Program-made: the position numbers and the translations under genes
Shown: positions 23,591 through 34,847 of the stretch, piece by piece
Layout: the number at the start of each line of letters is the position of its first letter
Numbering within the stretch: position 1 is the first letter of the stretch
The notes under the pieces: model-generated
What the model was told of the DNA's origin: nothing
Database searches by the model: none
The model's input: the letters and a program-made list of their open reading frames with translations, nothing else
Assembly: GCA_025201365.1 (NCBI GenBank)
Contig: JAIXMF010000090.1
Span: forward strand, 1-42,038
From: Syncephalis plumigaleata
Lineage: Eukaryota > Zoopagomycota > Zoopagomycetes > Zoopagales > Piptocephalidaceae
Direction: 5' to 3'
Length of the DNA: 42,038 bases

Positions 23591-25721
23591 TCATGCTTTG
23601 TGCACCATTCCCTGTCGCTGATTCATATCGACATCTGCACCGCCCAACTCTTCGAGTGTACGTCCTGCCGTCTCGGGTACATAACGCCACACGAACCACC
23701 AAGCAAGTACGCCTAATGACGCGTATAGCCAGAATGTACCCGCTGCCGTGATGGCATGCGTTAATGAAAGGAAACTAACGGATACGATAAGATTGCCCAG
23801 CCAATTAACACTGGTGGCTACACCGCCTGCTCGTCCACGTAGTGCCAACGGGAAGAGTTCCGATTGAATGAGCCAGGGCACATTACCCAATCCCAATGCG
23901 TAGGAGGCCACGTAAAATACGAGTGCCGCCAATGCGAACCAGGACCATCCCGCGCTATTCTCGCATTGTAACGATCCAATTGGTAGGTTGCCAGGATTGC
24001 CATTTTGCGATAGTATATCCGGTAGGAGCACCTGACTCTGCGGCATGCAACGATCGAGTGTTGCCACGTAGGCACATCGATTATCGGCCACACATGAGCC
24101 GCAATGAACGTAGGAGCTACAGTCCGCTTGATAGGGACGTAGACCGAGTAGGAATGCGAACGCCATACCCATCAGTAAAAGACCGAGGGCCATCGCCATG
24201 ATCGTATAGAGAAGGATACGTCGTCGTCCCACTCGATCCACGTAGCGAATGGCCACCAATGTCATGAACATATTTGTGGCGACCACTAAGATGGAGAATG
24301 TCACGGCACTTTGCTTATCGCGAAATCCGCTCATTCGTAGGATACTCGCCGAGTAGTACATGGCCGTGTTGAAACCGCTCAATTGCTGGAATGCTTGTAG
24401 ACCACAAGCCACCAGAAGTGAGCGACGATACTGAGGTCGAAGTAGATCGGCGTAGGTGGTACCGGCAGTAAGTGTAGCCGCATGTTCTATGGCTAATAGT
24501 TCATCTTCAACTTGTCGACTAACTTGCTCCTTGAATTTCATTTCATTTGCAGTATTTGCTACATGATTGCCATTATTATTTTTATCAGCATTATTACTAG
24601 AGCGTCGTAGTCGAAGACAAGCGGGTAACGAGACTGGAGTAGATGCATAAACCCGAGTTAACATGCGACGAGCAGCTGCCGTATTATCAGCTCGTGATCC
24701 TCGTTTACGTCGTAATAAATAGCGTGGACTTTCAGGCAGGAATGGCATACCTACACATTGGTGCATATCACAATAGTTAGTCATTGCAACATGATGATAG
24801 TCATCGTATTCCATTAGTGATCTATTGATTTATCAATTGACTTACCTATTAATTGAATGATAGGTGGAACACCCGCAATACCAAGCATAATACGCCAGCC
24901 ATTGGTTACATTGCCTAGACCGGCACTCACGCAATAGGCGACAAGTTGACCACCGGTAATCATTAATACGTTCATCGTAACAAGTTGACCACGATATTGA
25001 CTAGCAATTGATTTAGCATATGTAGCATAGTACAATGTGCTATTATTACTATCACTCCTTTACTTACCGCGGTGATACTTCACTAATATAGGTAGGCACT
25101 ACCATACTGGCGAGACCAACACCAATGCCTACTACAAATCGTCCTACTAGTAATACTTCGTAACCTGGTGCAAAAGCCATAAGTAAAGCCCCGAGTAGGA
25201 ATACAATCGAGGATAGTATCGTTACGGGTCGTCGACCGAATCGATCACTAAGAAATCCCGCAGAGAATCCACCGAAAATGGCACCTAACGTTGTCGCTAT
25301 CTATCACGTTAGCGATACGTACCTTGCTATCAACAGCCATAAAAGCACACAACTTACCACCTACGATTAGCTCCACTTGTAGCACACTCAAGTGAAACTC
25401 CTCTTCTATGAAGAGCATAGCACCGGAAATGACACCCGTGTCATAACCGAACAAGAAACCACCGATAGCTGCTAGCGTGGAAATAAATAATACATACCAC
25501 GATACGGGCAGTTGGTCGGTCTCGTCCACCTCGACTATCTCACCAGCTTGATGGCATAGACCAGCAAGTGGTTCAGCATCCTCCTCATTATTTGTATTAA
25601 TAAATCTTTTGTCTTTTTCTTCCTGCGTGGCGGCTACATTAGATACGATAGTAGTATCGCCGCGTACATGTCGGTTACGCGTAGTATCTGCTTCTTCACC
25701 TTTTATCTTGTGTGATACCAT
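23591..25721 (-). CDS. Sugar/myo-inositol transporter (MFS) with cysteine-rich loop
   Basis: Major facilitator of the sugar-porter family, probably a proton-coupled myo-inositol or hexose carrier. Exons 25721-25358, 25296-25068, 25000-24846 and 24750-23591 give 635 residues. Sugar-porter signatures are present: GFLFGYDTGVISGAML in helix one, GFLSDRFGRRP after helix two, PESPRYLL after helix six, QQLSGFNTAMYYSASI in helix seven, GRRRILL, and PETAGRTLEEL at the end. Between helices nine and ten there is a ~55-residue loop with six cysteines (460-512; DCSSYVHCGSCVADNRCAYV). This resembles the PSI-like loop of animal SLC2A13 and plant INT2-type inositol transporters, which argues for inositol. 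The central loop carries an Asn-rich low-complexity stretch. Convergent with MCM7. Confidence 0.9.
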
Positions 25722-26047
25722 ATCACTTAGCGTTACTATAATGAATATACCTGAATGTCAAATAGCAATAACAATAAAATATGGTTACGAAGTGCTGCAA
25801 TGTAATAATTAAAAAGGAGTCTCAACAACGCAGAGGGGAAAAGAACTTTTCTATCTATTAATAAAGTAGAAATAATTTTAGAAGCGAAAAAAAACACATG
25901 TACGCCAACGTTAAAAATAATCCTGTTCCGTTGTTACACGATACCGTTTCAGGTAAGACACTTTCATGTTTATTACCGAATATATTGGATCAAGCTACCA
26001 TTAACTAATACTATCTTTTTATTTAAATATCCATCATGTAGATTCGA

Positions 26048-27794
26048 TTACATCATAAATGTGATGTTCATATCCATAGGATGTCCGGTGGATAGTTGGG
26101 GAATCTGCGTGAATTGTCCTTTCATCCTACGTCGAAGATTCTTCAAGAGTTCCGTATAAGTTTGCTCGCGATTCTCCGATAATGTAGCAATCAACGCGGT
26201 GGATAGTGCACCCGTTGCTTGTTCCATTTCATGTAGATCAGCTGCAGTCTATTCAGGCGTGAAGTTAGTAGTGTTAGAATGCGTATACATTTACCGCAAT
26301 TACCTGGTCATCACGACATCCGCTAAACATGATTACATCAGCGAGCGATGTCTTGGTTTGTTCCGTTTTACGCTGTGCGTCTTTGTTGTCGCCCTTTTTG
26401 CGTAGCAACTTTAAACCTTCCATAAGCTGGCCTACAGCGTATACGGCATTACCTAATAGAGATATGATTTGATCAACAGTGTATAAGTAAAAGTGTATTA
26501 CGAGCAACTACTCCTTACGTTCTTTTAGGCCTCGCGCCATTTCCACAAATGCCTTAGCCGCCGCGCCTCGATATGATTCCGCGCACAGTTGTATTTCCCC
26601 GTCGCACTGGTAAACGTACGGTAAATCTAGTGCAGTTCCACTGTGACAACAGTCAAATACTGCCGTTAAACGTACCCCCGGTTGAAGTGGACGCACGAGA
26701 ATATCGTGTAGCATCTATGGAAAGGTAAGTAATAATCGCTGGCTATCTAATCTAAATGGATTACAACGTACATCATCCACGATGACACCACTCTCTTTGT
26801 AGTCCATGGGACAGATGGCCTCGTCGAATCCATCAGCTTCATCGCCATCTACGTTGTCACATCAGTTTGTATGTAGTCAATCGCACCATTGCTAATACTC
26901 ACCCTCGTCAACCACCGATATACCATGTCCGGAAAAGTGGAAAAACAACGAATCGCCCGGCATTGCATCGTAGACGAGCCAGTACATGCCACTGATAATG
27001 TGCTCCGCTGTCGGCAAATAGTCGGGATCATCTTGTTCATCGGTCAGCATTAGTATATTGTCGTCTTGAAAGCCATATCTCGACATAATGAACGCTGCCA
27101 TATTATGACAATCATTGATGCATCCTAGATCGATTAGACGAAAGCGATCAGTAAAAGAGTATTTTATTACACTTTCTTGTTTACCTTTCAATTCATTGCT
27201 TTGTCCCATGTAGTTACAACCGACAAACAAGGCTTTCCTACGTCCTCTAACAACAACGATTTAGTATTACAACATAATTAGTTACATGATAGCGATTAGC
27301 ACTTACTGACAATCCGACAATAGAAACTCGTCCTCAGATCCAGGTACCACGATTTTACGCGTGCCTCCAAATCGATTTCGTTTTAGATGACGATCCTGTT
27401 TCCATGAAGTTGGCAATGGTACCGTTGCAGTTTCGTCGTTTGCCTCCTCTTTCTCCTCGTCGTTTAAAGCATTCTCCGTGTCATCCGACACTAGTTCATC
27501 ATCCGATTTACGAATGTCTACTATGACATCGGACGAGTTTACCAAGGCCAATCCATCGTCCATGCTGTCACTGACTTTCGACGGGATAATCTCCTGCTCA
27601 GTCGCGCTATCATACACCGTGTGTCCATCTTCATCGGATGCATGGACGTTCGCCTGTTCCAAGACAACCTCCCTACTTGGTTTCGGATGTAGTCCCAGAC
27701 GTGTTATGATATTGTTGAAGTGGTTGGGCGTCTCACTCGCCGATATCTGTTTGCGACGTAGCTTTAATGGTTTGTCCGACTTTTGAGGAGTCAT
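26048..27794 (-). CDS. Type I metacaspase (paralog 1)
   Basis: Calcium-dependent Arg/Lys-specific cysteine protease of the caspase clan, linked in fungi to stress, proteostasis and cell death. Exons 27794-27307, 27246-27185, 27124-26903, 26848-26772, 26714-26519, 26452-26304 and 26248-26048 give 464 residues. The ~160-residue prodomain is acidic and lacks the Q/N-rich repeats of yeast Mca1. It ends in a [14 protein letters not shown] segment before the core [12 protein letters not shown]. Catalytic His250 is in FHFSGHG and Cys306 in VFDCCHSG. The calcium-site and small-subunit region ([10 protein letters not shown], then [12 protein letters not shown] and [13 protein letters not shown]) is intact. 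Same strand as the related gene at 32283-34298. Confidence 0.95.
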
Positions 27795-28311
27795 TCCCAG
27801 TAGTAATAATAATAATCACGGTGAGATTCTATAGCTATAATGATTCTTTGGTAACAATTCCAAGTGTTATATTTGTACAAGTATCAGAGTACAATAGCGA
27901 GTAGAACAGAAGAAGGGAAAGGTAAAGATATAAAGTAGGGAAACAACACTCATTCACGCACTCACTCACTCGGTTAGTCAGTCAGTCAGTCGGAAACGAA
28001 GTCAAGAAGCCTTGTGCGTTGAGGCCATGTGCTCACATGTTTGTGTACATACATCCGACGCGATATGCCTGATCAATTGACCATTTGCATGAGTGACATG
28101 TCATTGCAGAAATACAGTCTTATTATTACTAATCCCCAAATAATCTATAAAGATAATAATCGCATAAAATACTAAGCTATCATTTGTATTATATTGTCTT
28201 CCATTTATAAGATCATAAACAATAACACTCATGTTCATATCAACTAATTTTAATGGTAAATGAATAACGCATAAACCTCGTAAATATGATCTATACCCTC
28301 ACAAATGAGCC
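27795..28311. other. Spacer upstream of metacaspase 1
   Basis: Holds a (CACT)n/(AGTC)n-like simple tract near 27955-27995 and AT-rich DNA. It should contain the metacaspase 1 promoter and the 3' end of the phosphodiesterase gene. No gene seen. Confidence 0.5.
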
Positions 28312-30007
28312 CTATTGCTTTAGAATCATATTTGGTTGGGACCACTTAATAGTGCCGTCATTACGAGCGGGTTGTACCTTGAGAAGATGCGCCATCAGAT
28401 TGTAGAGGTTTACATTGAGGAATCCAGGTGTTTTAACGCCATTGCTAGTTCTAATGGCAGGACCACGAGCCAAGAATGATGCGCGCATCTCCACATTGGT
28501 GTTCCTGTAGCCGTGTGTGCCTTTACCGATGTAACCAATATCCTGGGTAGTTGTCATAACGTAGCCCTAATATCAGCGTTGATTATAGTAGTAGTTAGCA
28601 TAGGCTAATGATGGACAACGGTAACCGGTGTACTTACAGATCTTGGGACGCAGATGATCGGTGAAATGCGTGGACTACTCGAGAAGTGATACTCGGGCGG
28701 TACATCCTTCTTGAGGTAGACGTCGAACTTTTGGGTGGCATCAGCTTCTTTTTTCAATTTCAGATAGATAGGATCAACATCTAATATAGAGTCAATACAG
28801 CATTAGTATACAAAGGTGTAGTAGCAAGCTATCAATTGTGTTCATGATCTACACGTACGTTGCATATTGTGAGGAGTCAACATAGCAATAGGATAGCCAT
28901 GATTGGATACAATAAGTCTTGGATCGATGATCTTATCGAGTAAAATGGCACTTGGTGGACCGACATCTTTCATGCCATGATCACTCACCACGAGCACGTT
29001 AACAATGTTATCGAGATGTCTGGCTCTTAGTCCGTCGAACAAGCGTTTCATCATGCTGTCAACATTGGCCATGGCAACTTTAACCTAGTTGATTCATTCA
29101 GATTAGTTGATGAGCAATGCGTGCTTGCACAAACACGACCTACTTCATTTGAAGTTGGACCAAAATTATGACCCTGCGTGTCAACATCCGACACGTAAAG
29201 GCCTATAAATTGAGGGCGCTTGTCATCGGCCATGTCGAGCCATTCAAGTATCCGGTCGGCCTTTTGTGGTAATGCCACGCCATTCCTATACAAATCGAGA
29301 TAGGTTGGACCGAAAGTGTTACCCGTCACCGACGAACCAGGCAACATGTGCACAGCAGATCGTTTGTTTCCTTTGGCCACCGTAGTCCAAATCTAATGGA
29401 TACGGATTAGCATTGTAAGAAGTAGAGCGGTATAGTCGTGTATTGATAACATACCGGTTCACCACCCCACCATTTGGGATTCTTGATGTTCTCCAAGTCT
29501 TTATAGTCAAACGTATCCTTGCTCGTAGGATCGTAGAACGAGTTACTAATGATGCCATGGTTTTCTGGATATAAACCGGTGGCTAGCGTGTAATGATTGG
29601 CGAACGTGGTGGACTATAATAATAATAGTGACAAATGGTAGGATTAGTTATGGAACGAGATGATGTAAGAAGAGTTGCACTTACCGGGAAGGATGGTGTC
29701 ATGTAGTCGGCACGTACACCGTCTTTGGCCATTTGTGATAGGGTTGGTGCAGGATGAATGTCTATATAGTCACTACGCATGCCATCGATGGAGATCATGA
29801 TCACAGTTTCGGAGAACCAGCTCGAACCGTTGAATCTACCTTTATTAAGCTGTATTTGTCCTCGTTGAGCTCCTGGGAAAGGAGGCAAGGCATTCACGGC
29901 AAGTGTCGAAGCAACAAGCAAGGCTGCTACACTATAAATGTTTGCAACAATCTATGGATACATCGTTAGAATACAATGATATTATAACTCATGCGTGCAT
30001 TTACCAT
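28312..30007 (-). CDS. Secreted ENPP-type phosphodiesterase/nucleotide pyrophosphatase
   Basis: Alkaline-phosphatase-superfamily hydrolase of the ectonucleotide pyrophosphatase/phosphodiesterase type; likely substrates are extracellular nucleotides or phospholipid headgroups, not determinable here. Exons 30007-30005, 29951-29685, 29613-29455, 29392-29144, 29084-28859, 28780-28638 and 28566-28312 give 433 residues. The first coding exon is the ATG alone, with the GTAAAT donor abutting it. Exon 2 supplies a signal peptide (IVANIYSVAALLVASTLAVN). Metal ligands and nucleophile are present: ISIDGMRSDY (Asp57), FPSTTFANHYT (Thr93), SDVDTQGH, SDHGM and KGTHGYRN. WWGGEPIW matches the family's conserved post-nucleophile segment. 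Length is typical for fungal and bacterial single-domain members. No GPI or membrane tail is visible. Confidence 0.92.
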
Positions 30008-30475
30008 GACTGGTGTTAAATATATAGTCGTTAAACAATGTAAATCTAGCCTTGGATGCTAATAAAGCGATAATTGTATCTGAGCGTGTGATGTTAAGCG
30101 TCAAGTTATTGAGAGTAGGAAGCAGACGATGCGAACGAGTTGTAATTGTATTTCAGCGTTGTCGAGCAATGCAGTTGAAAATGAAAGGTCAAATACATTC
30201 GCTATTTATAAGGCAAATCAAGTCTATACTTCATACTACAGTATATTATACTTCATTATTTGTTTTTCACCTTCGCCTTTCTTCCTTAGTTTCAAGTAAG
30301 AGGACAATGGTGCTTGTGTTCTATTACAACTTGCAATCTTGTTACATATTACATGTGTATGACATAAAAATAGCATCCCAATAGAGTGTGATTTATTCCC
30401 GATGTAGTATCATAAATCTGATGATCTGTATCGGTAAATATCGCGCGCTTTCTCCCCCTCTCCTTAGTAGACATA
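30008..30475. other. Spacer between phosphodiesterase start and transposon relic
   Basis: AT-rich promoter-side DNA for the phosphodiesterase gene. No coding frame I would support. It ends at the TA flanking the relic's left terminal repeat. Confidence 0.4.
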
Positions 30476-31698
30476 CAGTGTTTTTCCATCCAATTTGCGC
30501 ATTTATCCTTTAACATTTGCAGCTTATTAATAAATAGATTAACACAATTGTTGGCACCATTATTGCATTGCTATTATTATTGAGTAGTTGTCATGGCACT
30601 AGCAGTTGAGAGAGATGTTAATGATCGCGATATCACATATTACAATTAGTGGTACATAATAATAGACACGTTGATAGAACTTACATACCTTGGATGCAAA
30701 GCGATACCAATCACGGATAAGTTGTTTTCCGCTGTTTGATCCTCGTTGTTGCACTGATTTTCCTTTTCTTTGAACCTTTGGAGTTGTGCCACTTTGATGC
30801 ATTGATCCTCCTTTTCTTGAGCATCTGAAGGTAACACCACTGACTAAATGTATCTAGAGGTATACGTAACCCTCTTTTTTTTGAGCATCAGAAGGTAACA
30901 CCATTGATGAAATGTATCTAGAGGTATACGTAATCCTTTCTGAGATGCGCTCCTTATTGCTCATTATTACTCCCCTATCACTCCTGCATCATGAGATTGG
31001 TGTCTATGTTGGTATTACAGCCATGTCCCTTAACACTCACCATAGTTTCAATATTGAATAATGTTGCATTATCCACTATAAATATGGGTCCTATTTTGTA
31101 CGAATTGAATAAACTTATCTTCACCTTCCAGTTCAATCGTCCCTATCACACTCTACTCACACTACCTTATTGTATATCGCGTACACATTGTGCTTGAGCA
31201 AATCGAGCAACCATAGCTCCCACACTATCAATGAGAAAGTGTCCTACTACTTGTCATGATCCCTTACGGTAAGTATACCTCATTACACTTTGATATTTAT
31301 TACAGTATACTAATTCATTATTCTATTAGATGCACACATCAAAAAATATAAAGAGGACATGCAAGTTAAAGGATTCGAGTATCGTTTGTGGAATCGGGGT
31401 TATGGTTGCTCGTCTGGATTTCATTCAAATCACCAACTGCCTTCGTAGTGGAACCGATGTTCCAACACACCCTCATCCAAGTGTCGTTGCTTCCAATCAT
31501 TCAAGACAAGGAGGACAAGGACATCGAGGAACCAAACAACAAATAACAAATTACCGGGGTTGTATCGTCAACCACCCCAGTTCTTCTCCAAAAGGGAGAG
31601 GGGCTGGGAAACAGAATACGGGAGTCCTTGTAAGTGTTAAATATTATTTATTCGTAAAAACAGAAGGCTAACTGCGCAAATTGGATGGAAAAAGCCTG
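30476..31698 (+). mobile_element. Longer TIR element relic with TnpB/Fanzor-like remnant (copy 2)
   Basis: Flanked by TA on both sides (30474-30475 and 31699-31700), with inverted ends reading CAGTGTTTTTCCATCC and, reversed, CAGGCTTTTTCCATCC. Each continues into the core CCATCCAATTTGCGCA. About 70 bases inside the left end match the inverted right end of copy 1 nearly base for base, and the right end matches copy 1's left. So this copy is inverted relative to copy 1 and about 670 bases longer. The plus strand at 31389-31400 encodes WNRG, the decayed equivalent of copy 1's WNRD, soon followed by a stop. The minus strand 30800-30690 carries a second related segment (GKQLIRDWYRFASK against KKQFIRDGYRYLHPK). 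Presumably non-functional. Confidence 0.6.
30805..30940. repeat. Tandem duplication of about 67 bases inside the transposon relic
   Basis: Two head-to-tail units, each containing TTGAGCATC, GAAGGTAACACCA and ATGTATCTAGAGGTATACGT, differ at only a few positions. They occupy about 30805-30870 and 30871-30938. Confidence 0.8.
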
Positions 31699-32282
31699 TA
31701 TACCTAAAACAACGGTTGTAGTAGACATACACGTGGGTCTGAAAATAAAGACAAGGCTTGTATACAAAATAAATAGGCCTAATTTTCGTGGGTAAATTTC
31801 ACTGTCTTATAATACAGGCAAGCTAGCTAGTAAGTAAGGAGATGGATGTACAAGTTGTTTGAATGGAAAGCAATGGGGAAACCTTATATTGTGCAAATCT
31901 AATAGTATCAAAGAGTATACTAGATCCATGAAAGCGAATTCAAATCATCATATATTGTCAATAAAGGTAGATGTAAATATCGATTGCAACTATTCTCTAA
32001 TGGCATTGCTATTGATGCATTGATGCCAAACAAATAATAAAAGCGATATATATCAATAGAACGAGCAATTGTTACAATTTTCATAGGTAGGAAACACATG
32101 TAACTCGAACGTGAATAAAGACTATCGAGTAAACACGAGATTGATAGTAGCAATGAAGGGGATGAAATGAAATATAATTTGAAAAGCAACAGTCTCATTA
32201 GCCATTATGCAACACTAGTCGTCGATCTATACAACAATGAACTTGAACTTGCAAACGTTTATTCATACGCTCATAGCATAGG
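31699..32282. other. Spacer downstream of metacaspase 2
   Basis: AT-rich DNA between the transposon relic and the metacaspase 2 stop codon. No gene or repeat supported. Confidence 0.4.
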
Positions 32283-33573
32283 CTACATAATGAACTCCGT
32301 GGTCATATCCATGGGACGCCCCGTGGACATTTGCGGTATTTGCGTGTACTGCCCCTTAAGTCGTTCACGCAGTCCCTTCAACAATTGCGTATACGTGACA
32401 CGACTATTCTCGCTCAACACCTTGATGAGCGCATGGGACATGGCACCCGTGGCTTGATTGTCGATATGAGCATCGGCCGACGTTTGATCATCGCGACAAC
32501 CCGAGAATTGAATCACGTCGGCATCGCTACGACGCATCTTTTCGGTACGTTTTTGTGCTTCAGAATTCTCACCGGGTTTCTTGAGCAAGCGATATCCCTC
32601 CATCAATTGTGCGATAGTATTGCCCACATTACCTGATCACATATCATACGATCTGTTAGCTATTATTACTATTACTAATGAAGTAAGTAATAAGCAAGTA
32701 CCTTGTCGTAAACTCATACCAGCTTGAAGGATAGACATGGCAATCTCCTTGTGATGACTGTCGGTAATCACTTCAATCTCACCGGTACACTTGTAAGTGA
32801 ACGGTAAATCGAGGATAGTACCACTGTGACAACAATCGAACACGGCCGTTAAGCGTACACCCTGCTTCAATGGTTTAACGAGTATCTCGTGCAATTCCTA
32901 TTAGATTATTGATTAATACATCATGTCAATGTCATCTTTCCTATACGTTTAGCATTCCATTCTATATATCTTACATCATCGACAATCATGCCGGCCTTCT
33001 CGTAATCGAGTGGCACGATAGTTTCATCTTGACCGTCCTTTTCATCGCCATCTAAATAGTATTAACCACACATACACACGATATTATTAGTAATTAAGCA
33101 TTATTCATTCGATTGTCAAATGCAATGTTCCGTCACGTTAACCCATCTACATGCACATGTCATGTTCAATCGTTCACACCCAACGCGCATACTAGAACAA
33201 GTATCAGCATATAAAACGCAAATTCTCGAACGCTATCGGCTTACCTCCTTTCTTGCTCATTGCCATACCTAAATCCTCGGTAGTAGCACCATGACCTATA
33301 ATATATAGTAGTTGACAGGCATAGCATGGTTATTTATATTCATACTGCTATAGCTATAACAAATAATTACCGGAATAGTGTAGGAATAGCGAGTCACCAG
33401 GCTCGGCATTTCGTACAAGCCATTGCATGGCACTAGTAATATTGCTACGTGTAGGCAAGTATTTAGCATCCTCTTGATCGTCAGTCAATTGAACACAATG
33501 ATCAGATCGGAATCCATAGTTATCTTGCATGAATCGACGAATATTATGTACATCATTGATACAGCCTATAGAC

Positions 33574-33608
<35 letters not shown>

Positions 33609-34298
33609 TATATTACTATAATAAAATCAATAGCTTACCTTTCAATTCTGCCTTAGTACCCGTATAATTGATACCAATGAATAGAGCCTTCTTATTACCA
33701 CTATTAATGTACATCATTAGTATTACTATTAATTGATTATTACAGCTACTTACCGACAATCAGATGAGTATAGCTTATTCTCAGATCCTGGAATATCCTG
33801 TACAATTGTACTACCACTATTCATCTTTGGTGGTTCCGCGTATTGTTGACTACTTTGTTTACCCGATGAAGCAGACGTAGAAACGTGAGGAGCATGCGAG
33901 AAGTCCGGATGAGAATGACCATGGTGATCTAGCGTATGATCCTGTTCTTGCGTATCATCACGTCTATGACGACCATCATCTCGCCTGTCATCTCGCCTGT
34001 CATCTCGTTTATCGTCTCTTCTGTCATGAGAAGACGACGAATAACTTGTTGTATGGTGTTCTTGGTATTCTTGGCGTTCATATCGTCCATTATCATCTCG
34101 TCGTTCATAGTGTTCCGTACGTCCATGGTTGCCATGTCCATCGTCGTATCGGTTCTCCTCATAGCGTTGATTACCGCCACTGCCACTACCACTGCCGTGG
34201 TTATCGTTCGACTGGTCACCCGAGAGTGCTGCCTCCAACTTCTCCTTCACCATTATGGTGGCTTTTTCCTTGAATTGGTCGGCTAGTCCCTTGAACAT
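32283..34298 (-). CDS. Type I metacaspase (paralog 2) with RD-rich prodomain
   Basis: Calcium-dependent cysteine protease related to the gene at 26048-27794. Exons 34298-33754, 33700-33639, 33565-33371, 33295-33245, 33051-32975, 32897-32702 and 32632-32283 give 491 residues. The prodomain starts with an amphipathic Lys/Glu segment (MFKGLADQFKEKATIMVKEK). It continues with Gly/Ser and Arg/Asp-rich low complexity (RRDDKRDDRRDDRRDD) and ends IVQDIPGSENKLYSSDCR. The core KKALFIGINYTG, His269 in HYSGHG and Cys333 in VFDCCHSG are intact. The C-terminal part ([17 protein letters not shown]) keeps the calcium-site region. Intron four is unusually long (193 bases). Intron two holds a (TA)n tract. An extra intron splits the glycine just before the catalytic histidine. 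Confidence 0.95.
33579..33606. repeat. (TA)n microsatellite in a metacaspase 2 intron
   Basis: About 13 consecutive TA units within the 73-base second intron, just inside its acceptor (TATACGTCTATAG on the minus strand). A length-polymorphic site is likely. Confidence 0.9.
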
Positions 34299-34847
34299 TT
34301 CGGTTACTTGAACAAGTATGTCACACTAGTAGAATGGTGAAAGCTGTGCTTAACAAACAAACAAACAAACAAGCAAAAGAGCAAAGAATACGAATAGTAA
34401 AGTGATAATTGCAATGAGTGAACAAAAAGAGCTAAATGTGTGAGAGAAGCGGAGAAAAGTGCTGATAGGAGTCGCTTTTTAAAACAGACATACCACTACG
34501 TCACTTGAATGGATTGATTGATTGACTGGTCAATTGGGGAGAAAGGGGTGAATGAGTGAATGAGTGATAACATAGTAGAATACATTTATGGCAATTGGTA
34601 TTATCATTGCATCCTACTGTTTATCCATTAAATGGACGTAGATTAGCGTGTAACACCAAATTTATTTATAAACCATAGTAAATGATGTACATGTAACTTA
34701 TGCATCAATGAGATATAGATAGAGCGAGTAACTGATTCGTATCAATGTGATGTAGCTATTTGATGTGGAAATGCGTTACTATTTTGTTTATTCATTAGTA
34801 AACTGGGAATACGCTGTGTATATCCACACACACACACACACACACAC
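34299..34847. other. Spacer between metacaspase 2 start and phosphoglycerate mutase end
   Basis: Contains (ACAA)n at 34351-34371, GATT and GAGT tetranucleotide tracts near 34510-34566, and a (CA)n run ending at 34846, directly before the stop codon of the next gene. It should hold the metacaspase 2 promoter. Confidence 0.5.

Noticed and set aside
30991-31197. 68-codon frame inside the second transposon relic
   Set aside because: Not conserved in copy 1, and no similarity to a transposase or nuclease that I can see.
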